Assembly (NCBI GenBank): GCA_003162615.1
Contig: PMNG01000094.1
Span: 7,069-26,768, forward strand
Length of the DNA: 19,700 nucleotides
Direction: 5' to 3'
DNA from: Methanothrix sp.
GTDB lineage: Archaea; Halobacteriota; Methanosarcinia; Methanotrichales; Methanotrichaceae
The notes under the pieces are model-generated. The model saw only the letters and a program-made list of their open reading frames with translations. It ran no database searches and was not told the DNA's origin. Position 1 is the first letter of the stretch. Each line of letters starts with the position of its first letter. The position numbers were made by a program, and so were the translations under genes. Of this stretch, positions 13,265 through 19,700 are shown in pieces.

Positions 13265-14212
13265 TTGATCGCCCTAACTGTATACGAAAAGCCCCGTAGA
13301 AATGGCACTTATTGGTATTGGTTCGCCTCTTGGAGACTTCCAGGGAGAGCGAATCCCGTGGAGAGGTATCTTGGTCCATCACGGCAAGGCAAGAAGATTT
13401 CCAGGGAGGAAGCTACGCGTAGGGCATCAATCTTGAAAGCACGAGACTTGAGGAAGATACCAGTTGCCGGACCCTTGGTGCGCTTTCCGGGAGGCAAAAC
13501 TAAGTTGCAGGACAGCATTGTTAAATATCTAGATGGTGACCGATATGTGGAGCCTTTTGCGGGAGGGTTGGGCATAGGACTCAATGTCATCACCGGCAAA
13601 AAAGAGTCGTGGATCAACGACGCTGACTTCAACATATATGCAATGTGGTCGTCTGTCATACACCATCCCAAAAAACTAATTGGGTTAGCGTCAGATTTCA
13701 CGCCCTCAGTGGACGCATTCAAAGAATTCAAGACACGGCTGTCGAATCATGAAACGCAGGACTTGGTTCAGATTGGAGTCATGAAGCTGGCCATGCACCA
13801 GATGACTTTTTCGGGACTCGGTGAGAGGGGTGGACCGCTTGGCGAAATTGGCTGTCGCTGGAATTTTCAGCGTATCAAGAAGCAGATCCTCCTGTGCCAT
13901 GCCATTCTGAGAAACACGCGGTGCACCTGCATGGACTTCGAAGCAGTAATTAAACAAGCACCGCAAGGATGGTCCATCTTTTGCGATCCTCCATATCTTG
14001 AGAACGGAAATGCCATCTACGCGCATCGATTCACCAAAGAAGACCATGTGAGGTTGGCCGAAGTGCTGCGACACCGGACGGGTTGGGTGCTGAGCTACGA
14101 TGATAACCCGGAAATAAGGCGGCTGTACGACTTTGCCACGATCGACGAGGTCGATGTCAGGTACAGCATCAATTCAGCAGCAAAAAAGCGGGAGCTGGTT
14201 ATACACGCATGA
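13265..14212 (+). CDS. dam: Dam-type N6-adenine methyltransferase with fused N-terminal module
   Basis: A 315-residue protein starting at TTG 13265, with AAGGAG 5 bases upstream. Residues 15-66 (TYWYWFASWRLPGRANPVER, YLGPSR, REEATRRASILKARDL) repeat the module seen in the AP2-like protein at 11704. Residues 72-315 are a D12-class DNA adenine methylase: RFPGGKTKL (73-81), VEPFAGG (95-101), DPPYL (241-245) and the late SYDDNPEIRRLY. It would methylate adenine in short sites, commonly GATC, though specificity cannot be read here. It follows the PAPS-reductase-like gene by 13 bases and probably shares its transcript. The fusion is unusual; the enzyme call is secure. Confidence 0.9.
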   Translation: MIALTVYEKPRRNGTYWYWFASWRLPGRANPVERYLGPSRQGKKISREEATRRASILKARDLRKIPVAGPLVRFPGGKTKLQDSIVKYLDGDRYVEPFAGGLGIGLNVITGKKESWINDADFNIYAMWSSVIHHPKKLIGLASDFTPSVDAFKEFKTRLSNHETQDLVQIGVMKLAMHQMTFSGLGERGGPLGEIGCRWNFQRIKKQILLCHAILRNTRCTCMDFEAVIKQAPQGWSIFCDPPYLENGNAIYAHRFTKEDHVRLAEVLRHRTGWVLSYDDNPEIRRLYDFATIDEVDVRYSINSAAKKRELVIHA

Positions 14213-14244
14213 GTATTTCCGGCACGCAGTAACCTTGATAGAAC

Positions 14245-14439
14245 ATGAACATGGATAAAAACGAAGAATCTTGCCCCGTGTGCCATCAGCGTGATCTGGA
14301 TCACGTTGGATGGAGGGGTTTGAGCTTGCTTTTGCAGTGTAAGTCTTGTGGCTGTCGGTTCGTCGAAGGCGAAACAGTGCTAAGCGAACATCCCAGACCT
14401 CAAAAACGAGTCCCTCATGTGGGTTGGCGACGCTTCTAG
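14245..14439 (+). CDS. Small zinc-ribbon protein
   Basis: A 64-residue protein with C-P-V-C (residues 10-13) and C-K-S-C-G-C (32-37), a single zinc-ribbon, then an Arg-rich tail. It lies 32 bases after the Dam gene. No strong binding site precedes the ATG. Its 3' end overlaps the convergent recombinase gene by 60 bases. It may be a nucleic-acid-binding accessory protein; coding is likely but not certain. Confidence 0.5.
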   Translation: MNMDKNEESCPVCHQRDLDHVGWRGLSLLLQCKSCGCRFVEGETVLSEHPRPQKRVPHVGWRRF

Positions 14440-14937
14440 GTAGACGGCGGTCGTCAGGATGGAGCTATGACCCAACTGTTTCTGTAGATCGTAGACACTG
14501 ACACCATGTTCTAGCGACCACACAGCGAACGAGTGCCTGAGTAGATGTGGATGTATACGTCGTTCTATGCCTGCTCTCTTGGCGATCGCGTCCAAGATAT
14601 ATTGAACCTGTCTTGAACTGAGGTGATCACCTGCGATGCTCGGAAAGATCCAACCAGATTGTTTGTCTCCAAGATAAGCGTGCAGTGCCTCAACTATTTT
14701 GGGCAACAATGCCACCGTGCGCGATTTATTGCCTTTTGCGTTTGTTTTGGGTATGCGCAAATACTGCTGATCGAAGTGGATATGCTCGACTCGACTTGAA
14801 ACCAGTTCGCCTACACGTAGCCCAATGCCACCCATCATGTAGAGGAGACATCGCTCCCTGTTGTCCCTTGCTGCTATCAGGAGGGCTTCGAATTCATCAA
14901 CTTTTACGAAGTTTTCAGTTTCCATGTGGATATACAT
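14380..14937 (-). CDS. Short tyrosine recombinase/integrase (catalytic domain only)
   Basis: A 185-residue protein with all tyrosine-recombinase catalytic residues: Arg in GIGLRVGEL (R41), Lys in AKGNKSRTV (about K71), HLLRHSF (H131, R134), LGHSS (H157) and the nucleophile in TTAVYLEAS (Y166). The N-terminal core-binding domain of about 100 residues found in XerA/XerC-type enzymes is absent, and other frames upstream do not encode it. Similar minimal recombinases exist (FimB/FimE size class). It probably integrates or inverts this element. The start at 14937 is preceded by GAAGGCG. A perfect inverted repeat, possibly its site, lies 23 bases upstream. Confidence 0.85.
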   Translation of the reverse strand: MYIHMETENFVKVDEFEALLIAARDNRERCLLYMMGGIGLRVGELVSSRVEHIHFDQQYLRIPKTNAKGNKSRTVALLPKIVEALHAYLGDKQSGWIFPSIAGDHLSSRQVQYILDAIAKRAGIERRIHPHLLRHSFAVWSLEHGVSVYDLQKQLGHSSILTTAVYLEASPTHMRDSFLRSGMFA

Positions 14938-14959
14938 ATGCGCCTTCGTATTAAAAGGC

Positions 14960-14984
14960 TTCGTAATTCTGTAACAATTACGAA
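14960..14984. repeat. Perfect inverted repeat, candidate recombination core or operator
   Basis: TTCGTAATT (14960-14968) and AATTACGAA (14976-14984) are exact reverse complements around a 7-base spacer, the geometry of a tyrosine-recombinase core site. Related half sites occur nearby: CTTCGTATT at 14943, and CTTCGTAAA on the minus strand at 14903-14911 inside the recombinase gene. It may be an attachment core or an operator of the recombinase gene. Confidence 0.5.
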
Positions 14985-15093
14985 CATCAACAGCAATAAG
15001 CCACTTTTTCGGGAATATTTCGAGAATTCGATTCCTGTCACAATCTGGGGCTTGGTTTTCTGGAATTGTCCACGAAATGAAGGGTGAATAATA

Positions 15094-15213
15094 ATGAGGA
15101 GAGATAGGCAGGGATTTAATTTTCGCGTTGCAGCGATCACTTTTGTGATCGAAAGGGTAACAAGTATGCAGCGATATGGTGAGTGGGCTGGAAAAGTTTT
15201 TGGAGAGATGTGA
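15094..15213 (+). CDS. Possible 39-residue peptide
   Basis: ATG at 15094 is preceded by GGGTGA 7 bases upstream, a good archaeal binding site, and opens 39 codons (MRRDRQGFNFRVAAITFVIE..., ending WAGKVFGEM). It has a basic start and a hydrophobic middle. No family recognised and no clear promoter. It contains the CGATCAC/GTGATCG hairpin at 15134-15151, which could instead mean that this stretch is noncoding. Confidence 0.25.
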   Translation: MRRDRQGFNFRVAAITFVIERVTSMQRYGEWAGKVFGEM

Positions 15214-15455
15214 ACACCCTGAGGCAGGAGTTTTGCACTATCGGAGTAAACTGGACTTGTCTTTAGGCAAGAGATTTCGCCTAGCCACTGGCTCCTCGCC
15301 GTGAGAAGCCTTCTCTACAGTATCTCCTGATTACAGACGAGCAGCACAATTGTATAAAGCAAAAAGATAAAAAAACACTGAATAAATTCTGTTTGGTCGT
15401 ACGTTCGGGACACCTGTGATTTACATAATCCTCGGCGAATTATTTTCTAAAAAGC
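15214..15455. other. Intergenic stretch, no gene seen
   Basis: I find no tRNA-like fold or convincing open frame here. The stretch is AT-rich and lies between the small peptide frame and the end of the OLD-family gene, so it may carry that gene's terminator, but no clear structure is visible. Confidence 0.4.
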
Positions 15456-17465
15456 TCAAGAAGCTGCAAGATTACTTTGATGCAGCCTTACAATATTGTC
15501 GACGATTTGTTCTAGAGTAGGGGTTCTTTCCCCGCTTTCTAATGCTTTTCTTATCATGGTTTGAACGACTATCGGATTTTTCATTGCTTGTTTATCTTTA
15601 TCGATTGAAAAACATTTCTTGCAATCTTGAAGCAAAGTATCATATAATTTAGGAGTAATTTCTTCACGAACAGTTGAATCCAAATTGGACTCGAAGCACG
15701 CAAATTTGTTCGTTACTTTAGCGGGATAGTCTTCAATTGGTTCACCGAAAAGGCGTAATAGTCTCTGGTTGTTATTTTTTTCTTCGCTTTTCCCTTTGTC
15801 GCTATCCCACACTACATATATTGGAATCTTCAAATTCTTGAAAATAGCGGCAGCTTTGTGAATATTGGGTTTGCCCATACAAGGAATGACCGCAATGTCC
15901 AAGCTCTCCAAATCCCATTCTAATGCTTTAGCTACCCCAATAATGGCCGCTCGATCATCTTCACCTTCAACAAGTGTGACAACATCCGCAAAAAAACCTT
16001 CATTCGTCCAAGGAGTCATAAGTGTGTGCAAGCGAGCACGTTCCGCTTCAGCCAAGTAAGTCCCTGGTTCAGCACAATCAGCCCTCTCAATTTCTTGAAC
16101 TACTGACTCTATAGTTGCTCGGAAAACTCTTGTCCTCTTTGGCATAATGTCATCAATTTTCTCTTTGCGTAGCAAACGTATTTGATCAAACCTTTGAAGG
16201 TCAACAAAGAGTGGGGAGTGAGTTGTGTAAATAATTTGAGTGCTCTGCGCAACACCACTTATTCCACCATAAGCTAAATTCAACAATACTCCCGAAAGAT
16301 GCCTCTGTCTGCTAGGATGTTGGTATATTTCGGGTTCTTCGATACCAAGAATAAGATTAGATACGATAGGGTTTAAAGGCGTCTCGGCTGAAGTATCAGG
16401 GAGCATCGAAGATGGAGGCGCTCCTTGTTGATCCATCTCACTTTCTCTTATCGAACCAGCTTGTGCAATCGCTAAGTGTTGCAGGGCGGTCAAGATAAAT
16501 GCTCTTTGAACCCCGTGGCCTACGCGTTCTATTTCTGATAGATACCCATCTTCGATTACTTTCACTTCTGCCGTAGGCATAGGTACTTTGAAATCTCCAG
16601 CTGGGAGCCACTTGAGATCAACTCTAGAACCTGGCGCAAAAGTGCTGAGGGTTTTAGTCATTCCATCTTCTAGCAATCTCAGTTCTTTCAGCTCAGATGG
16701 CTGCATAATTTCTTCATAGCGCCTTTGTGTAGCATCCTGAAATTCTCTTATATCTCCCCTTTGCGAGAGTGTACTACGCACAACTAGATCCATAAGTTCC
16801 GAAATAACCGAACCCTTTCCCTCCGTAGCATCTTCTGAAGCATCTCGAACGGCAGGAATGTATATGAAACGGGTATATTTTTCTAGATGTGCTTGGCCCA
16901 CCTCTCTGAACCCAAAGAATTGACCTTCGTCTCGGACTCGTTGCAATCGATCTGAATGAGATTCTTCCCATTCTCTCATCGCCAAGTCAATTCTCTCTCC
17001 GGAGGCATTCCCTGGTAGGCTTTGTAAATCAGAATATGCTTCTGAAGATGCCAACTCTTGATACGCAATTCTCTTATCAGTTACTTTGGAGGCAAGTCTT
17101 ATCCGCTGAAAATCAGAATTCCTTAGCCGTGAGCCGAAATATCTTTGGCTTCCCTTCGCAATGGGCCATGTTAATTCTTTTTCTATTGTTATATTAGATC
17201 CATCTAGATAGGGCTTGAACAACTCTTTCTCTGGTTCTAATAGGGAATCGAAAGTAATCGAGACTATTATTGGTATAGATATATCACTATTATAGAAATC
17301 CTCTTTAGCATATTTGGCGTTTGAAGTGTAGAAAAAATCAAGCGCTTTTAGGAAGGATGACTTTCCTGAACCGTTGGGTCCGACCAGCGCAGTTAGTCCT
17401 TCACACGATAATGTATCGTCATGAATACTACGAAAATTTTTTATACTGATAGATTTAATTCTCAT
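15456..17465 (-). CDS. OLD-family ATPase with TOPRIM nuclease domain
   Basis: A 669-residue protein. I choose the ATG at 17465 (MRIKSISIKNFRSI) because AAGGTGA lies 5 bases upstream; a 12-codon longer start at 17501 is open. Order of domains: ABC-type ATPase with Walker A GPNGSGKSS (29-37), signature-like GHGVQRAF (316-323), Walker B LILGIEEPEI (371-380) and TTHSP (414-418); then TOPRIM with VEGEDDRA (499-506) and VVWDSDKGK (551-559). OLD enzymes cut DNA and serve in anti-phage defence, alone or as GajA of Gabija. No UvrD-like helicase partner is visible beside it, so Gabija is not supported. It is divergent from the methyltransferase at 17859, with a 393-base gap. Confidence 0.9.
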   Translation of the reverse strand: MRIKSISIKNFRSIHDDTLSCEGLTALVGPNGSGKSSFLKALDFFYTSNAKYAKEDFYNSDISIPIIVSITFDSLLEPEKELFKPYLDGSNITIEKELTWPIAKGSQRYFGSRLRNSDFQRIRLASKVTDKRIAYQELASSEAYSDLQSLPGNASGERIDLAMREWEESHSDRLQRVRDEGQFFGFREVGQAHLEKYTRFIYIPAVRDASEDATEGKGSVISELMDLVVRSTLSQRGDIREFQDATQRRYEEIMQPSELKELRLLEDGMTKTLSTFAPGSRVDLKWLPAGDFKVPMPTAEVKVIEDGYLSEIERVGHGVQRAFILTALQHLAIAQAGSIRESEMDQQGAPPSSMLPDTSAETPLNPIVSNLILGIEEPEIYQHPSRQRHLSGVLLNLAYGGISGVAQSTQIIYTTHSPLFVDLQRFDQIRLLRKEKIDDIMPKRTRVFRATIESVVQEIERADCAEPGTYLAEAERARLHTLMTPWTNEGFFADVVTLVEGEDDRAAIIGVAKALEWDLESLDIAVIPCMGKPNIHKAAAIFKNLKIPIYVVWDSDKGKSEEKNNNQRLLRLFGEPIEDYPAKVTNKFACFESNLDSTVREEITPKLYDTLLQDCKKCFSIDKDKQAMKNPIVVQTMIRKALESGERTPTLEQIVDNIVRLHQSNLAAS

Positions 17466-17858
17466 CTTTTTCACCTTCAATAATTTTGGATAATCTCGCA
17501 AATTCTCATATTATGTATAGAGACAATGTTTAATGCTCAAGTATATCAAGTCAATCGTTAGCATCACACATCTGTCTCAAGAATTATCAACATCATTAGG
17601 GACCCTCCAATCACGCGATCTTACAAAAATCAAAGTCCCATTGGATCAAAGGTAAACGAGTCATCTTAAGGAATCCCATATCGCAAATCAATTGCGAAAT
17701 CTATATTCAAGTTGGCAGGCTGCATCGCTCGCATAGGGAAGAACAATTGGATTATCTCACCGAAACATTTTTCATAGTTAGCGACATCGGCAAGCGTAGC
17801 AACCAAGGCAATCGACATTTTTGTCGATATCGTTGAGGATAGAGAGAAGGGGATGCTT
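17466..17858. other. Divergent intergenic region with hairpins
   Basis: This AT-rich gap separates the divergent OLD and Mod genes and must hold both promoters. A TATA-like stretch (ATACATAATATG on the minus strand) lies near 17510. TCGCAA/TTGCGA forms a small dyad near 17684-17700. A perfect stem ATCGACA (17811-17817) with TGTCGAT (17822-17828) around TTTT ends about 30 bases before the Mod start and could control it. No gene seen. Confidence 0.5.
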
Positions 17859-19700
17859 ATGTCACGCTTGACCGAAAAAGAACAACAAGATATAATCCGC
17901 TACATCGAAGCCGATAAGCCCCTGCCCGACAAATACCGCTTTCTGCTCTTTGAGGATAAGCGTGAGGTAGAGCTGGTTTGGAACGGCAAAACGAATGAAG
18001 TCTGCAACATCGTGCTGCCTTTTCAGGTGATCGAGCAGGTGGACGAGCCGCGAGCCGAGAAGGACACTAATTTCCAGAAGACACTCTTTGACCTCGACAA
18101 CCGCGGACGCCAGCTTAAGGGCTGGACTAACAAGCTGATCTGGGGTGAGAACAAGCTGATTCTCTCAAGTCTCAAGAACGGTCCGCTTCGTGAGGAGATA
18201 GAGACGCAGGGCGGCATCAAGCTCATCTACATCGATCCGCCCTTCGACGTTGGCGCGGATTTCTCGATGGACATCGAGATCGGTAACGACACCTTCACCA
18301 AAAAACCCAACATCCTAGAAGAAATCGCCTATCGTGATACCTGGGGAAAAGGTGCAGATTCTTTCCTTGCCATGATTTACGAGCGGCTGGTGCTGATGCG
18401 GGATTTGCTGGCTGATGATGGGAGTATTTATGTGCATTGTGATTGGCGAGTAAATAGCCATTTGAGACTGGTATTGGATGAGATATTCGGTAACGCTCTT
18501 TACATAAATGAGATTACATGGAAAAGAAGGACCGGAACAGCCAGCTCCAACAACGGTTACGGTGTCCAGACCGATTCCATACTTTACTTCGCGAAGACAA
18601 GCGATCGAATCTTTTCGCCGCAATTCAGGAAGGAAGGCATTTCAAAAGAGGAGATTGAGCAGAAATTTAATCTTGTTGATGAAAATGGCAAACGATACTG
18701 GAGTGGTGATCTTGGAAATCCCGCAGATCGACCAAACTTAAAGTACGAATACAAGGGGTACAAACCACCCAAGAATGGATGGGCGGTAAGTCGAGAGGTT
18801 ATGGAAAAGTGGGATGTTGAAGGGAAACTGATTTTTCCAAAAGACAAGGATGGCCGAATACGAAGAAAAATGTACCTGGACGATTGGCAGGGTTTTCCAG
18901 CCCAAAATTCATGGGATGATATCTCTCCTGTGCAACCGCAAGCTAAGGAAAAAGTGGATTATCCCACCCAAAAACCCGAAGCTCTTCTTGAACGCATCAT
19001 CAAAGCTTCTTCCAATGAGGGCGACCTCGTCGTCGACGTCTTCTGCGGCTCCGGCACTACCGCCGCGGTGGCTGAGAAACTGGGGCGTAAATGGATCGTC
19101 GCAGATCTTGGCAAGTTCGGCATCCACACCACACGCAAGCGCATGATCAGCGTGCAACGTCAGCTCAAAGCAGAGGGCAAGGACTACCGAGCATTTGAAA
19201 TTCTCAATTTGGGCAAATACGAACGCCAGCACTACATCGGCATCAACCCCAACTTGCGTGAAGCCGAACAGCAAAAGCAGCTTGAGGAAAAGGAAGCCGA
19301 CTTCGTTGACCTGATCCTGCATGCCTATCGGGCTGAGAAGACCGAGGGCTTCGCCACCTTTCACGGTAAGAAAGCTGGGCGAATGGTATCGGTGGGACCG
19401 ATCAACATGCCTGTAACACGCCTTTTTGTCGAGGAGGTCATCCTAGACTGTCGTAAAAAGCACATCTCCCGCGTTGACATCCTCGGATTTGAGTTTGAGA
19501 TGGGACTATTTCCGAATGTGCTAGACGAGGCACGGGCAAAGGGGATCGACATCGCCCCCAAGTACATTCCAGCCGATGTATTTGACAAACGTGCGGTTGA
19601 GAAAAACCAGGTCGTCTTCCATGACGTGGCAGCGATCGAGGTGAAGCCTCTATTCAAGAATAACAGAGTGGCTGTAGAACTGACCGATTTTTCTGTATTC
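17859..19700 (+). CDS. Type III-like (beta-class) DNA methyltransferase, C-terminus cut
   Basis: The frame runs 614 codons from ATG 17859 (AAGGGG 6 bases upstream) off the window end. It shows KLIYIDPPFD (motif IV, 121-130), FLAMIYERLVLMRDLLADDG, YVHCDWRVN, a target-recognition region (about 220-345), DYPTQKP (367-373) and VVDVFCGSGTT (motif I, 391-401). The order, DPPF first and FxGxG later, is the beta class typical of type III Mod proteins. The recognition part is more AT-rich than its flanks, suggesting a swapped segment. A restriction (Res) partner would be expected beyond the window edge. With the OLD gene it forms a defence-type pair; whether restriction is present cannot be seen. Confidence 0.9.
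   Translation, partial: MSRLTEKEQQDIIRYIEADKPLPDKYRFLLFEDKREVELVWNGKTNEVCNIVLPFQVIEQVDEPRAEKDTNFQKTLFDLDNRGRQLKGWTNKLIWGENKLILSSLKNGPLREEIETQGGIKLIYIDPPFDVGADFSMDIEIGNDTFTKKPNILEEIAYRDTWGKGADSFLAMIYERLVLMRDLLADDGSIYVHCDWRVNSHLRLVLDEIFGNALYINEITWKRRTGTASSNNGYGVQTDSILYFAKTSDRIFSPQFRKEGISKEEIEQKFNLVDENGKRYWSGDLGNPADRPNLKYEYKGYKPPKNGWAVSREVMEKWDVEGKLIFPKDKDGRIRRKMYLDDWQGFPAQNSWDDISPVQPQAKEKVDYPTQKPEALLERIIKASSNEGDLVVDVFCGSGTTAAVAEKLGRKWIVADLGKFGIHTTRKRMISVQRQLKAEGKDYRAFEILNLGKYERQHYIGINPNLREAEQQKQLEEKEADFVDLILHAYRAEKTEGFATFHGKKAGRMVSVGPINMPVTRLFVEEVILDCRKKHISRVDILGFEFEMGLFPNVLDEARAKGIDIAPKYIPADVFDKRAVEKNQVVFHDVAAIEVKPLFKNNRVAVELTDFSVF

Noticed and set aside
14904..15140. Missing N-terminal domain of the recombinase in another frame
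   Set aside because: The minus-strand frame here has no similarity to core-binding domains and overlaps the inverted repeat; the recombinase seems natively short or truncated by deletion.
15214..15455. tRNA gene as integration target near the recombinase
   Set aside because: No acceptor stem or T-arm GTTCGA-type sequence could be fitted on either strand.
15456..17465. Gabija system (GajA)
   Set aside because: The OLD/TOPRIM layout fits GajA, but no UvrD-like GajB gene is adjacent on either side within the window.

Overview
The window looks archaeal. Promoters read as BRE/TATA boxes (TTTATATA at 4813, CTTTATAG at 11674, TTTATAGG at 2846 on both strands), ribosome binding sites are of the GGTGA/AAGGAG type, several small proteins have the AbrB/SpoVT-type hairpin pattern common in archaea, and a transposase remnant resembles archaeal DDE transposases. 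Gene content (replication protein, iteron-like repeats, tyrosine recombinase, stand-alone methyltransferases, many short overlapping genes) is that of an integrated or extrachromosomal mobile element. The lineage cannot be fixed from sequence alone; a soil Nitrososphaeria-like or methanogen-like host is a guess.

Layout. 1-370: two minus-strand genes, the second AbrB-like. 371-1482: hairpin-rich DNA, one weak small gene and a decayed transposase end. 1479-2820: a tight minus-strand three-gene operon ending in a HEPN protein, driven by a perfectly palindromic TATA promoter at 2846-2868. 2966-4700: a mini HNH-like protein and a ParB/methyltransferase fusion. 4806-7070: a plus-strand run of small genes (two AbrB-like, a Cys-rich protein, an unknown gene that looks frameshifted, a DUF4326 protein, an Sm-like protein) with a duplicated leader of about 100 bp ahead of two of them. 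7072-9885: a primase-helicase-type replication protein whose primase catalytic aspartates appear to be replaced. 9887-10932: over 1 kb without a recognisable gene, starting with ten copies of TTGCGTCC/GGACGCAA and continuing with eight inverted repeats; this is the best replication-origin candidate. 10933-14439: a plus-strand cargo block of zinc-ribbon and coiled-coil proteins, an AP2-like DNA-binding protein, a phage-type PAPS-reductase-like enzyme in the same frame behind one TGA, a Dam methylase with a fused N-terminal module, and a small zinc ribbon. 14380-14984: a short catalytic-domain-only tyrosine recombinase with a perfect inverted repeat just upstream. 15456-17465: an OLD-family ATPase/TOPRIM nuclease. 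17859-end: a type III-like methyltransferase, cut by the window edge.

How the parts may work together. The replication protein and downstream repeats would form the replicon; AbrB-like, ParB-like and zinc-ribbon proteins would supply regulation and partition-like functions; three methyltransferases and the PAPS-reductase-like enzyme suggest DNA modification or protection; the HEPN operon, OLD nuclease and Mod protein are defence-type cargo. The least explained items are the origin-like region beside a degenerate primase, the shared N-terminal module on two neighbouring DNA-associated proteins (one with an in-frame stop before an enzyme), the duplicated leader, and the palindromic promoter of the HEPN operon.
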